This document shows, piece after piece, positions 1 through 11,699 of a stretch of 64,000 nt of DNA. The first letter of the stretch is position 1. Each line of letters opens with the position of its first letter. A program made the translations under genes and the position numbers. Origin of the DNA: Medicago truncatula (Eukaryota > Streptophyta > Magnoliopsida > Fabales > Fabaceae). The stretch lies in the NCBI RefSeq assembly GCF_003473485.1, contig NC_053045.1, forward strand, positions 34,880,494 to 34,944,493, written 5' to 3'. The notes under the pieces are model-generated. The model saw nothing but the letters and a program-made list of their open reading frames with translations, was not told the DNA's origin and did no database searches.

Positions 1-3000
1 TTCTGTGAAGATTGCAATGGAGAAGGCAAAAAAGTATAAGCAGAATAAAGGGGTTGCTGTTAGTGAAACTGATCAAGGTAATACTTATGAATTGACTTAT
101 TTGAGTTTATTTAACTCTTGTTGTGAATCTGTTTGATGAGATAACTTGTGAAAACAGCTTGTGAGTTGTGACATATTGACATGTTCATAAGCTTTTTTTA
201 GCTTATTTCCATAAGTTCTTTAGGATAACTAATGAAAACAACTTATAAGCTTATATGAAAATAGTTTGACTACTTTGCTTATGCTATAAGTGCTTAATTA
301 ATGTGTTGGGGCATCCACAACCACAAAGGTGGCTGCTTCACCTATTTTGCATTGGGATAAATAGGCACCTCCGAACATAATTGGGTGCTTATAGAAAATG
401 TGGTTATGGAAGCACCCTATCTCTTCACTATTTGTGGCCCCTATTTAATAAATTATAGTAGAATAAATGAGTTTTATTGAAATATATAGTGATGTTGTGT
501 TATTGGTGCTATCTGTTTAATAATTTTTTTGAGGTGTTTAGTTGAAGAAATTGAGTGCTTTAGTAATACACTAAAGAATTATACAATGAGTCATGTGTAT
601 GTATGATCCCCACTTAAGCACCCAAAATAAGTTGCTCTATTGCGGATGATCTTATTACAAACAATGTCACATTGTTTATTATAAAACAAAGTCATTGATG
701 TGTTTTGATTTCTGCTTCCATTAGTTGATGTCTTTGATTATTTTAGTGTTAGTTTATGTCTACGAGGTCACATTGCTATCCTTGACAACTTCAGTTGATG
801 CGACCTCTATTTTTATAAACATTGATAATGAAAAGATGTTTACTTTTGGTCACGCGGTTCGTGCTAAAATGGGTATCTGAATTTATTTTTAGGATTGCAA
901 GGAGGGAGTGAGAGTACTTGGGGAGAAAATGTGAATGACAATAGTGTTAGTAAGAAGGGAGAATTGTCTGTTTCAAAGATTGATTTTGTGGGGCTTGGCT
1001 TTGCGGATAATAAGAAGACAAGGGGATTGCCACCTGGACTGGTTCCTTTTTCCGACCCCTTCTCAGATGATGACTTGCCTGAGGTGGAACTTATTGTCGG
1101 AGACACAAACAACTTCAATGCAACAACAACAACAGCTCCACAACCTGAACAGACTAAGGATGATGAGTCAGAACTGTACAAGCCAAAAGTTTCTACATGG
1201 GGTGTATTTCCTAGACCTAACAATATTTCAAAAACAGTATGTATTTAGTATTTGCCAAATCTTCTTGCAGAATTAACCTACATAGTCCAATTGTTTGTGA
1301 ATGCCTTTCAAATTTACCCTTTTCTTCCTTGACCTGTTCAGTATGGAGGTGGAAGAACTATACGTCCTGGGGAGGTTTTAGAGAATGAAGAAGAGAAGGC
1401 TGCTAAAGAAGCACGCACGAAGCAGATGCTTGCTGCTTACAAGAAGAAATATGGATTAAGTATTGATCCAAAGCTAAAAATCGAGTGTGAGGAGGTAAAC
1501 ATATCATATCTATTGGTATCCCAAATTATTACCTCCATCCTTTCCTTCTTTTAAGCGTGGTTTTTCTTCTTCTTTGCAATATTTGTTTGCATATGGTTTA
1601 TTTGTATGCATGTGAATATATTTTAATTTCATAGATATCGAATGTAGTGTATCATTAGTAATGGCTGATCAAGTTTCTTAACTTGTTGAAATGAAGGCAT
1701 TCACTTGCCCTTGAAATAGAATGTGATAGATCATTAAATTGATCATTAGCAATCCCGACATGATTTTATTTCACGAATTGTATATAATATTTATAGGCAC
1801 TGAAGGATGGTGACTTCTTAATGGACGCGGGAAAACTGAAGGATGCTTTACCCTACTATGAGAAAGTCATTGACAAATTACCCTTCAAGGTAAATTTTTA
1901 AATTACTTACGTACTAGATGTTTAGAGGTGGGGGAATGCATATCTATTTTTTCAGGAAGAACCTAATATTATCTCTCTGAATGCCAACTGATACAAGCAT
2001 CAATTGAATGAGATGAACTTTCTTTTCTTCAAACCAAAATGGTATTTTGATTGCCCTTTTTTTTTAAGCATTTTTTAGCATTACATTTTATGTTCAATAT
2101 TTGAACGTTTGAATGTCATGGCATATACTCTAGCAGGGAAACTAGGAAAACATATATATGGAGGAATATATGAATGAGATTGAAAATGTCTGTGAACTGC
2201 AGAGTGAGCTACATGGATTAGCTGCTTTACAGTGGTCGATTTGTCAAGACTCCCTCAGTAGGTATGTTTGCAAAGTTCTTCGTTCTTGACATATATAAAA
2301 TTCTCATGGAATCTACCATGTTATGTAAGGTTGTTATTTCAGACTGGGGAAGGGGGAGAGAATAATCCTTTCTTTGCTGAAATATAACTATATTATCTAT
2401 AATCCTTTCTATTCTTATGAAATTGAACTATGATTATGTCACTGCTGCATCTAGGACTTCGTTCACTAATTACCATAGCCTCTTTGGCTTGAAAGTATTG
2501 ATATTTTGCTTATTATTTATGGTCTGTTTATTTATTTTTAATAAAAAAGTTTCCAAACATATTTTGATTTGATGATTGACAGGCACAATGAAGCTCGAAG
2601 TATGTATGAAAAGCTTCAATCTCACCCAAGTGTTAAAGTAGGCAAGAAAGCAAGACATTTCATGTACAGCTTTCAGGTAACATGATTTGCCAAATGTGCA
2701 ACCTTACTCTGTTTTTATTGAGTTCAAGGATCATGCATACCTTGTGCTTAAACTGTTTCATTCCGTAGTAATGATTTTCTTTGGTTATTAAAAAAAATAT
2801 ATTATTTTCAATATAGATTACAATAAATATATTTTCATTGAACATTGCTTATATATGAACTCTTGCAGGCTATGGAAATGATGAAGGTGAGAACAAGATC
2901 TTCACGTTATTCAAAGAACACATTTTACCAGAGTTATTTTGATGCATTTATCGAAAATAAATCAAACTACCCCGTCAAAGATGAAGTGGCTCAAGAAAGT

Positions 3001-3087
3001 GATTTGAATCAGGTTTTGCTGTATATTGTTTTTCTCATTTCTCCTATTTTTGTTGTACTACTTCTTGCAGTGCAGAAAAGAATATAA
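1..3087 (+). CDS. TPR-like protein with C-terminal membrane helix (3' part of gene)
   Basis: The 5' end lies outside the window. Hand-joined exons: 1-77 (reading frame begins at base 2), 893-1236, 1342-1494, 1797-1889, 2203-2261, 2583-2676 and 2869-3087. All introns are GT-AG and phases agree. The visible protein has an acidic, low-complexity part (exon 2), then the motif YGGGRTIRPGEVLE followed by a Lys/Glu-rich helix. Two helical repeats then resemble tetratricopeptide units: LMDAGKLKDALPYYEKVI and LQWSICQDSLSRHNEARSMY. The last exon ends in a hydrophobic stretch (LLYIVFLISPIFVVLLLAV) closed by QKRI, which would anchor the C-terminus in a membrane. Plant proteins of this build are usually annotated as plastid TPR-like proteins of unknown role. 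The plastid location is an inference, because the N-terminus is not visible. The last exon could instead be spliced at 3009 (CAG|GTTTTG), which would remove the membrane helix. Confidence 0.75.
138..300. repeat. Possible MITE in an intron of the TPR-like gene
   Basis: Between 175 and 300 the words ATAAGCTT, TTCCATAAGTT and AACTTATAAGCTTATAT appear in inverted orientation around a short spacer, as in a small inverted-repeat element. The ends and target duplication cannot be fixed by eye. The remainder of this 815-bp intron (78-892) shows no coding potential. Confidence 0.3.
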
Positions 3088-3592
3088 ATTTCTTTCTTTT
3101 GTTTGTATATAACTATAAGTGTACCATTTCTTTTTAATTGTTAACGATCAAGTCCTTGGAATACAAAGAGATTGAATATATCCAGTTTGGACAACTTAAT
3201 AGATATGTATAGGTATTTTTGTTTGGAAGCAGATATTTATATGTATATATATAGTAGGATAGGATATGACATAAGATTGGAATTTGGTTGGAAGAAGTAA
3301 GAATCATGCAGATACTCTCAAACCCTTGCCATTTTTAGGAAGGGAGAGGTCATATAGGATCTAAATTGCACTTTGTCTCTTATATTCTAAAAAATACTTC
3401 ATGTGGTCCCTAGTTTAGCCAAAAATAGAAAAGTAATGAATGATAAGTGTTAGTGTATATCTATCCCTAAATTAATACTCTAATTTTAGAAGCAACAAGC
3501 AAGTAAGTGGTAACCATCCAATAAAATTGAGGTCAAGCGCATCTCTCCAATTACAAACAATTTAACCCTCTACTAAGTTTCCTCACAAAAGT

Positions 3593-3599
3593 TTATAAA
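3593..3599 (+). promoter_or_regulatory. Probable TATA box of the inhibitor gene
   Basis: TATAAAC lies about 60 bases before the ATG at 3658, a plausible position for a plant promoter with a short leader. Confidence 0.4.
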
Positions 3600-3657
3600 C
3601 AAAAACTTGAATTAATTAGTTTCATAAAATTAAACTAAATCCATATAGAAGAAAAAA

Positions 3658-4194
3658 ATGGAAGTCACAACATACTTATCTCTTTTGGCTATCTACCTCA
3701 TTTTATTAAATCACCAAGTTACCTTTGCACAAGACAATCCCCTAATCAGCAAAGTCTGTGCAAACTTACCTAACAAGGAACAATGTGTGTCGATCCTTTC
3801 TTCGGACAAACTGAGCCAACAAGCGACTCTAAAAGACCTGGCTATGATATCACTAAGGGTGGCCGCTTCAAATGCGACCGGGATACTATCTGATGTGAAA
3901 ATGATGATCGACGATCCAAATTTGGATCCGGGAATTCAACAAGGTTTGGCTGATTGCAAGGAGACTTTATTGGATGCAGAAAGCCAGCTTGAGGATACCG
4001 TGGCAGCTCTTTTGTCAAATGCCAAACATGATGCTCAATTATGGTTGCAAGCAGCTTTGGCTGCAATTGATACATGTGATGCTTCAATACCTGGTGATGA
4101 TGATGTTCTCTCTACAAAGAGTAGATCATTTCGTCAATTGTGCAACATTGCTGTTGCCGTTAATAAGGCTATGACAGATGGGGATAAAGCCTAA
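3658..4194 (+). CDS. Plant invertase / pectin methylesterase inhibitor-like protein
   Basis: Intronless gene for a 178-residue protein. Residues 1-24 are a signal peptide (hydrophobic core LSLLAIYLILL, likely cut after VTFA), so the product should enter the secretory pathway and act in the cell wall or vacuole. The mature part is a four-helix-bundle inhibitor of the PMEI/C-VIF family, with the usual four cysteines at C34, C43, C100 and C140 (pairs 34-43 and 100-140) and a further C162. The motif spacing VCAN...QCV near the N-terminus and LADCKETL in the middle is typical. Members bind either pectin methylesterase or acid invertase. Sequence inspection does not decide between the two. Length is normal (about 150-200 residues), and ATG 3658 is the first in frame, just after a TATA-like box. 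Confidence 0.88.
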   Translation: MEVTTYLSLLAIYLILLNHQVTFAQDNPLISKVCANLPNKEQCVSILSSDKLSQQATLKDLAMISLRVAASNATGILSDVKMMIDDPNLDPGIQQGLADCKETLLDAESQLEDTVAALLSNAKHDAQLWLQAALAAIDTCDASIPGDDDVLSTKSRSFRQLCNIAVAVNKAMTDGDKA

Positions 4195-6569
4195 ATTATA
4201 ACATTACAACATTTTTTGCTTTTCTCTTAATTTGTCTCAATAATTATGAATTTTTTAGATTCATTCAACATTGTGATTTTGAATTTTGTTTTGTGAGGAA
4301 GATTGTGGTTTTGAATTTTAATTTAGACAATAATAAAATTTCAATTTTGACTCTACTCTATATACATAGTCCTGCCTTTGAATTGAATTGATCATACAAA
4401 CATGAATTGTGTTATCAGAAACGTTACATTTTATCTATCAAATAAAGAAGAAAAATGCTTTATGGAACAAAAGAAAACAAAACATCCACGAGAAGCGACA
4501 AATTCATTACCACCCTTGGATGTTTATATTTACATTAAACTAATTGAATTCTCTCTCTCCATGTTTTCGTTTCCATTGCATGATTTCCACTATTTCCGCT
4601 CGTTGGTTTTCGTCTCGTACCATATAGTACTTCTGAATAAAGAAACGTTATATTTTTTTTTTTGTGAAATACATTTTTTATTGATACAGAAACATTATCG
4701 TCATAAAAAATACAGAAATGTTACATTGACCTCAAAAAAGAAATGTTAAAACTTTTTGTATATGATGTTTGATCAATATCGAGTTTCATGTCCATTAGTT
4801 AAATCACATGACATCTGAAGACCATTCTTTATTATGGGTCATGTTTAGATCTCATTGCACTTATGTGTGGATGGTGAGGACATAATGAATCAGGTTACTC
4901 TACTTAATAATCCAATTTAGTAATCAAATTTAATCGTTCTAATGGTTGAATATTATTACTATATTATTTGAATGGTCATACACTACAAGTTTGAAATAAA
5001 TTGAACCTTTGTAGCTAAAATTTTACGTTCAATACTTTTCTTTGTATTTTGAAAAGTATATTGACCATTTATGAAAACTTGCATACTTATTTAGTCAATA
5101 GAACATTTCAATTTCACAGTTGAACTGATAAAATTTAGTATTTGCAATTTTTTTTACCCAATTTACCAACATAATTTGTGAATAATTTTTCAAAATTATC
5201 TATCATTAATGAAATTAAAAGAATTGGGAAAGGAGAAAACAATAAATAGTACAATACAAAATAAAACATCAATGCTTCATTTTTATTGTAAAATGATATA
5301 TAAAATGAGACAAATAGTTTTGTTATCAAATGGAAAAGAAGGAGAAAAATAAGACACAAAAAAGAAAAAGGCTAAAGCCTAAGTGTGATGGTTCCTTAGA
5401 CATTAGCAAGAACACAAGAAGAATAGCCTGGAGGACAATAAATCCACAACTTGAAAGAATCTTTGGAAGAAGATGTGAATAGCTACTCAATCTTCTATTT
5501 CATTACCCTCTCTCAACTTATGATAAAACACAATTGATGGATCATATTATTTGTTTAAGAGAAAATTTATTCTTTCAGATATTACTTCATCCGGTCACTA
5601 TTATAAGAAAAAAAATTACTTTTTAAGTCTATTGAATGACTGATGTATATGATTTATAATATATCAATTATTCAATGAACCGTAAAATTAACTTTTTCTC
5701 TTCTTATAATAAGCTTATAATAAAGACTGGAGATTGATAAGAAAAATACACAGTAGGATGCACGGTATTCCCTCAATTTATTATTATCATTGAAGCATTT
5801 CTATTAAGAGCATTATTTTAGTCATAAATAAATACAAACACATTATCATTTGACAAATTACTTACCATCATTACACAATAATTATAAGCCTACACTTTAG
5901 AGCTGTAGTATATAATACTCCTCTATTTTAAGCAATTAAATGGAAGGCAAAAACAGTTGAGTCAATTTCTTGAACCAAAGGGTTGCCTTAATATAACTTG
6001 ATTGCCATTAAACAGCAGTATGCCGTAGTAAGAGAAAAATGTATTATTGTATTCATCAATCAACTAGAAAAGGCCTCAAGGTTTTCATTATCCAAATCAA
6101 GAGGGTAGTTCAGTCATTTGGATATTGATGATGAGTTGTGGAATCAAAAAAAGGCACAATCTTGTGATGTTTTGTTAGCTAATAGCAACAATATTATGTT
6201 TTAAATATAAGAAACAAGTCACAAGCAAATGAAGTATTTCCATGTTACATATATTAATAATGCTCCAACATAAAGGGTCACTAAACCCTCTGGTTAGTAC
6301 ATGTCAGCATGAAACATTCAAATTTCATCATATACCAAACAACAATTGAGAATAAGAAAAAAGACAGCCTATGCAAACAAAGCAAAATAAACCAAGAGAG
6401 AATGTTTCTGGTTGTTTTGGTTTCATTGCCTCTTCTCTTGGCAATGTGAACTTCCTATGAAAGCAAAAACATTAGAGTGTTTCTTCTTCTAGTGATTGAA
6501 CTCCATAGAAAGGAAAACCAATTTTGATTCCAAAATCCTACATATTATAAATTTGTTTTTCGTTTCGAT
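4195..6569. other. Intergenic region between the inhibitor and the calmodulin-binding gene
   Basis: AT-rich DNA. The open frames here (for example 4402-4749 and 5135-5359) have low-complexity translations and no recognisable domain. It contains one MITE (5583-5733). The last few hundred bases should hold the promoter and leader of the gene at 6570. Confidence 0.6.
5583..5733. mobile_element. Stowaway-like MITE
   Basis: About 150 bp. The left end reads TACTTCATCCGGTCACTATTATAAGA, the degenerate TACTCCCTCCG-type end seen in plant Tc1/mariner MITEs. The right end, read in reverse, is CTCCAGTCTTTATTATAAG. The inner arms (around ACTTTTTAAGTCTATTGAAT and ATTCAATGAACCGTAAAAT) also pair, so the element folds into one hairpin. 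The right-hand TA duplication is degraded. Confidence 0.6.
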
Positions 6570-8762
6570 ATGGTTGAAAGAAGGGTTTGCAGTGAGCTTG
6601 GTATCCAAGCTGATCGTGTTAAATCTGACAAGGGCAGAGGAACTGATGGGGTGAAAAAAATGAAAAAGTCGAATTCAATTAAGCTTTCGGATTTGGAGGC
6701 TCTTCAATCACAACCTCCAAGGAGGAGTGTATCTCGATCAAGAAAGTTGTTACCACTTCATGTTCCAACCACTGAGTCTTTGCAGAGAAGGTCACCAAAT
6801 TACATGAAGCATATCAGCAGTTCAGATGCAAAAAAGGAGCTAGTACCGGTGAGTCTTCAGAATAACCAATTTGGTTCAGATGCTAAGAATCTACCACAGA
6901 AGTGTTTGAGTAATTCAAAATCCAGTTCTCTGTCTAGCAGAAAAACTGCAAAAACTATGTCAAGATCATCTAGTGTGAATTTGGTTAGAATATTAACGAA
7001 GGCTTCTAATTTAAAGCCAAGTACAACTTGTATGCAAAAATCTACCACAGCAGCGCTGCGTGCAGATATTAATGCACCATGCAGAGCTACTTGCTCTTCA
7101 AATTTAAAAGATGCCAAGTTCCCTGCACACCTCTTGCTTAATCCTGGAACTTCGATCATGAAGATTTGTCCATCTACATATTGTTCTCTCAATGGCAATC
7201 AACATGCTCCTTTGCCTCAATTTAATTGCATCATGTCAGCAAAGAATGACCTTTTGAAGACTCGGAAGAGTATAAAGATGGAAGTGCCTCGAAGACTGAA
7301 GGTGCCTTGTGAGATAAGGAAGGATTTTGATATTGAGCAGATTGTCTTTGATGAAGTTGATGCCATGGAAAGGGAAAAGGCATACGAAATGGGAAGATCG
7401 GACACTGTCAAACACCTTGAGGATCCAGAAGGTGTCAAGTTTGCAATGGAGGGGAATGGCAACATAGCAGATGAGAAATGTGTCTATCATGTAACTCCAT
7501 GTTTGCCTTGTGGTGATCTCACCAAGTCTGAGATGAATCCCAAGGTGGAATTCAAAAACTACTTTGACATTTCTGAAATTGAAGCAGATACCGAGGAAAG
7601 CATTCACCAAGAACCAAAGGCTATAGATACGGACAAAAACCACCAACCTAACTGGTTTCATGAAGAAATATGTACAGGAAGCTACTGTGGTGATGTAAGC
7701 TCTGATGGGGAACAAATGGAGAATAATGAATTGGGCGATTCTGATTCCCAAGGTTTTGAGGAACAGTTTTGTCCAGTCAACCATAAAAAGGATATTGGTT
7801 CTTCTGTCATCACATGGGAGACAGACTCAAAATACAAGTCCTTATCAGAGGGTCCTCATCGCAATATATTTGAAACGTCGCTAGATGACATTCTTAGCAA
7901 CCATTATGTGGACATTATGGTTGAAAAATCACTGCAAGGTAACAAGGAAAAAAATACATCTTTTGATGCACAACCTCGGGTCCAGGAAAGCACAAATAGA
8001 AGCATACAAACTGACTACCTGTCCAACGACACAGATCATGAGTATGACCAATCTTATTTGGAAGAGGAAAAATTTCAGTGTTTGACAAACACAGAAGATA
8101 ATGATAGAGAAAATGAAAAACATGTGGAAAATGAGGCTGGTTGTGCCTCAATGATACTTAATGGAGATACAATTGACAATAGTGATGGTCACGGGATCTG
8201 TGAAACCTGCAAGATTGAAGAGAGCCGTGAAGATAGCAACACAAACCTAGAGAATAAGGACACAGAAATTCACCAAAGGAACCAAATTCCCTCAACTGAT
8301 GTGCCTGAAGAGATCACCATTATTTTTCCGGACCAGCTATTACTGGAGGAAGATCAATTTGCTGCTACTATGTTCCAGACTAAAAGCTGCATAGGTGGTG
8401 AAGAGCGAAACACAAGCAATAAGTGGCAATGGCCAACTATGAACAAGAGACCTATGCAAGATGTTGAGGAAATGAGAAAGATCAACCCAAGAAAGCCAAA
8501 TTTCCTGCCCTTGGTTTCTGATCGAGAACCAGAGAAGGTTGAACTGAAGCATCAGATGATGGATGATAGAAAAAATGCAGAGGAATGGATGCTTGATTTT
8601 TCACTCAGAAAAGCTGTCACTAAACTTGCTCCAGCCAGGAAAAAGAAGGTTGCATTGCTTGTTGAAGCTTTTGAAACAGTAATGTCAACATCAAAATGTG
8701 AAACTCATAGGAGAAACAATTTGTGCTTCGCTCATGCAAGAACTGTTCAAGCTTGTATCTGA
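6570..8762 (+). CDS. Calmodulin-binding domain protein
   Basis: One uninterrupted 730-codon frame. The N-terminal third is basic and Ser/Arg-rich (KKMKKSNSIKLSDLEALQS, RRSVSRSRKLLPLH). The middle is long, acidic and probably disordered, with many Glu, Asp and Asn. The C-terminus (about residues 641-706) matches the plant calmodulin-binding domain (CaM_binding, PF07839 type): RKPNFLPL, EEWMLDFSLRKAVTKLAP, then a basic amphipathic helix ARKKKVALLVEAFETVM. In known members this C-terminal helix binds Ca2+/calmodulin, and the proteins act in calcium signalling, some in stress or immune responses. The partner and pathway of this copy are unknown. No signal peptide or membrane segment is visible; basic clusters could act as a nuclear signal. 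The start was chosen as the first ATG in frame, with no intron needed. Confidence 0.85.
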   Translation: MVERRVCSELGIQADRVKSDKGRGTDGVKKMKKSNSIKLSDLEALQSQPPRRSVSRSRKLLPLHVPTTESLQRRSPNYMKHISSSDAKKELVPVSLQNNQFGSDAKNLPQKCLSNSKSSSLSSRKTAKTMSRSSSVNLVRILTKASNLKPSTTCMQKSTTAALRADINAPCRATCSSNLKDAKFPAHLLLNPGTSIMKICPSTYCSLNGNQHAPLPQFNCIMSAKNDLLKTRKSIKMEVPRRLKVPCEIRKDFDIEQIVFDEVDAMEREKAYEMGRSDTVKHLEDPEGVKFAMEGNGNIADEKCVYHVTPCLPCGDLTKSEMNPKVEFKNYFDISEIEADTEESIHQEPKAIDTDKNHQPNWFHEEICTGSYCGDVSSDGEQMENNELGDSDSQGFEEQFCPVNHKKDIGSSVITWETDSKYKSLSEGPHRNIFETSLDDILSNHYVDIMVEKSLQGNKEKNTSFDAQPRVQESTNRSIQTDYLSNDTDHEYDQSYLEEEKFQCLTNTEDNDRENEKHVENEAGCASMILNGDTIDNSDGHGICETCKIEESREDSNTNLENKDTEIHQRNQIPSTDVPEEITIIFPDQLLLEEDQFAATMFQTKSCIGGEERNTSNKWQWPTMNKRPMQDVEEMRKINPRKPNFLPLVSDREPEKVELKHQMMDDRKNAEEWMLDFSLRKAVTKLAPARKKKVALLVEAFETVMSTSKCETHRRNNLCFAHARTVQACI

Positions 8763-9852
8763 TGCATGCTATAATAACCAGGTCGCAGAGGAGTAAGCAC
8801 ACCAAGAGAATGCCAATCTTCAGAAACAATTTGCAAGCCTATTACAACAAATAACTTGTTTAACATCTCCTTTCTGAATCATGGAGAACATTCAGCTTGC
8901 AGAATTAAGGGAGAGAGACGTAAGAATGGGACTTGTGGTTGGTTTCCACTAAGGTTTGTGGATTTTATCCTCCAATTTGTTATTTGTATTATGGTGTTTT
9001 AATTTATATAAGTTGTATTTGATCCACCGGTACTTTCATGTTATAATATAAGGGGCACTCATGCTCCTGATCAGTTAATTTATTCTATATATGCCTTACA
9101 TACTTTTGTTTTTATTTTTCTTCTATGGTTCATCATCAAAAAATAATAGAAACACTGAAATACAACTAGTGAATTGTTGTCTTTAATGACAAATTATATA
9201 CCAATGAAAGAATCTATAGAAAGTGAAAAATGAAAAATATGACAGTATCCAGCTTTTGTTACTCAGATTCTGGTTCACGTATATTTGCAGCTAGAAAATA
9301 TAAACCGTAGAGATCGATAAATAACAAGCCTTTTTTCCAAAAGTCAATATTATTCATGACAAGAAGCTTGATGTGATGATGTGAAGTCAACAACATAAAC
9401 AATATCTTATCGAAATATTAAAAAACGAAAAAAAAATGAAAAATCAACATGATAATGAACTACAGTGAGAATATAGTTTAAACTACAGCTCAGAATACAA
9501 ATTACAAATGAATTTCAGCTTGTTTTGCTGAGTTCAGCTGTGTTTAAATTAAGCAGAGATTACAATTGGAACAATATTTGTTTATTTGATGATTTTGGGG
9601 TAAAAAGTAAGAGCTAACAAAAATTATGTTTCTACTATTTAAGATTAAATGATTACCGCTAAGGTCAAGAAAAAGGTAAACGAACACTTGATTGTATAAA
9701 AAATCTGGCTTTCATTACCAAAAATGAGTTTTTAAATGTAACTCAATTACAATAACTTGTTTTTATAATCATGCAAATGGAAGATATTTTCCACAAGAAG
9801 CCTTTACCATTCTAAGCTAAAGTGTTTTAAATACAATACAAGGTATCACCGT
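8763..9852. other. Convergent intergenic region
   Basis: This stretch should hold the 3' UTRs of the calmodulin-binding gene (+) and the YAE1-like gene (-), which converge here. A run of T-rich sequence and TTATAATATAAGG near 9040 could serve as polyadenylation signals for the left gene. I see no further gene. Confidence 0.5.
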
Positions 9853-11064
9853 CTATTTTGGTTCAGGTAAATGACTGTCAATTGCAGGGGAATCACTTAT
9901 CAAAGATTCAAGTTGCCCATGATACTTTATCAGAGGAGAGTTATGTGAAGTTTGCTGCTGCAAACTTACTGTGTCGGAACTAACATCCCCGTGCTCATTT
10001 TGTTTCAAAGCTTCTTGTGCTTTGTAGTCTTCGTGAAACAACCTAAGAGCATCTGTTGTCGACAAAGATTGCACTGATTCATACAGCCCTTGAAATTCAT
10101 TTCTCTTTTCTAGTGTTTCAACCAACTTCTCTTTTAACTGATCTGGAAGATTAGCAAAAGCGCTTCAACCAAAAAATGAAAAAGAAAATAATCAAAAATA
10201 AATTAGTGAGCCAGTAACAGTATCAAATTCAATTAAACTGCATAATCATCTTTATGTATTCTGTCTCAAATACCTGGATGCACCTCTTACAACACCCCAG
10301 CTATAACCAGCACAGACTGATTGTTTAAAACCAATATTGAATCCCTCTTGTGCAGAAGCTTCCTTTGCTGCTATAAGACCTTCTCGATACCCACTCTAAA
10401 GCATGTGAAGAATGAAAATTACTAGCTAATCATTCTATAGAACTAAAATATTCATAACTAAAATAAGGAAAATGAATTATAAATTATTGATTGTCAAAAA
10501 TACCGTATGGAACTGGTCACGCCTCCTTTGCCACTCCCTGTCCAAATCTGACACCTTGTCATCAGAATCATCCCAGAAAGAATCATCACCACAATCTGAA
10601 AGCAACATACAATTAGAAGCCTTAAAGCAAAAACCCTGAAAAACCAATTTCAATACTTTGTATAAAACCGGAAATTCCAGACAAAGATGCATCTGTTTAA
10701 TCTAAAAAAGAATTAAAAAAAAAAATTGTTTGTAGACAAAGTGACAAATCCACCTGAAACTCACACACACAACTGTGATGTTACGGGTTCGAATCCGGGT
10801 GAAAGTGTCTAACCTAACAATATCGGCATTGCCAATTGAGCCAGGCCTAACGGACTAACCCAAGCTAATTCCAATCTCAATAGAATATTACACCCTTTGT
10901 ATATTATAGACAAAAACAATTCATTTTCCATATCAAATTCATTGATAAAGAATCTTATTACCGTTTAATTTATCACCTTGATCATCAGCCAGATTTGAAC
11001 TTAATTCTAATTTTGAGACTTTTAAACTCTCAGCATAAAGCTCTTCAGCAAGCTTACCCTCCAT
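9853..11064 (-). CDS. YAE1: YAE1-like protein (deca-GX3 motif, Fe-S adaptor)
   Basis: Four coding exons on the minus strand: 10962-11064, 10504-10595, 10274-10395 and 9853-10162. They give 208 residues with all phases consistent. Exon 2 encodes the acidic WDDSDDKVSDLDREWQRR segment. Exon 3 encodes the family hallmark, a residue of small side chain every fourth position: G67, G71, A75, S79, G83, G87, S91, G95, G99, G103 (the deca-GX3 motif of Yae1/Lto1 proteins, PF09811). In yeast and human cells Yae1 with Lto1 bridges the cytosolic Fe-S targeting complex to the ATPase Rli1/ABCE1. A similar role in the plant cytosol is inferred. An AG acceptor lies just before the ATG (at 11072), and a donor-like CTT|GTATGT near 11519 suggests a 5'-UTR intron. 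The C-terminal 100 residues are less conserved. Confidence 0.87.
10745..10858 (-). mobile_element. tRNA-derived SINE-like fragment in a YAE1 intron
   Basis: Read on the minus strand, TGGCTCAATTGGCA (10830-10843) fits a tRNA A box and GGATTCGAACCC (10785-10796) fits a B box, 30-45 bases downstream. The segment lies inside intron 1 of the YAE1-like gene and has no cloverleaf, so it looks like a retroposed SINE head and not a tRNA gene. Confidence 0.5.
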
Positions 11065-11653
11065 CTGAATTCTGCAATACAATACACACCAAACTACAAT
11101 CAATAATCTTACCCCGGGACTATAACTAACCAAGTTAAACCAGGCATAGTAAAAAGGCATTTCAATTTTCAAATTTCAATAAATTTTCTACTTAACTCTA
11201 AAAATTAATTAATTCTGTGCAAATTCACAAAATTGATAGTTTATGCTCACAGTCGCAAGAAATATTATTATATCAATATGATTATTATAGAACTGCTCAA
11301 TCCATAATATAACAAATTAAAAGTTTGAGTAGCATCACTATAGAGCATAGTTAAACATAAATTAATTAATGAAACACGTTCAATTATAGGTGAAAGGTGG
11401 AATTTAATTTAACAAAAAAATAGAGCAGTAGTATTCGAAACATTTTGCAGAAACAAACAATGAAACGAAATTAGCAGGGCAAAAAAGGAAAATCAGATGC
11501 AATAAAAAAAAACATACAAGGTGCAAGAAAGAAGAATAAGAGATGAGATTTGTTTGTAACGGGGCTTTTTCTGTTTTGCTATTTCTTCCAGATTTCAGTA
11601 TAGTGTGATCGAGTTTTATTGTTGATTTTTTGGACCTAATGATTGTAACCTAA

Positions 11654-11688
11654 AAGCCCATAAGAAAACTTGTTGGGCCTATTGGGCT
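11654..11688. promoter_or_regulatory. Site II-type (TGGGCY) cluster upstream of the YAE1-like gene
   Basis: AAGCCCA (11654-11660), TGGGCC (11674-11679) and TGGGCT (11683-11688) sit upstream of the probable 5'-UTR exon. TGGGCY elements are TCP-factor sites common in plant housekeeping promoters, including ribosomal and mitochondrial genes. Confidence 0.5.
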
Positions 11689-11699
11689 TTTCCTCACAT

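Noticed and set aside
7236-7784. 182-codon frame antisense to the calmodulin-binding gene
   Set aside because: Shadow frame of a long coding exon; no domain.
10740-10860. tRNA gene
   Set aside because: A and B boxes are present, but acceptor and anticodon stems cannot be formed.
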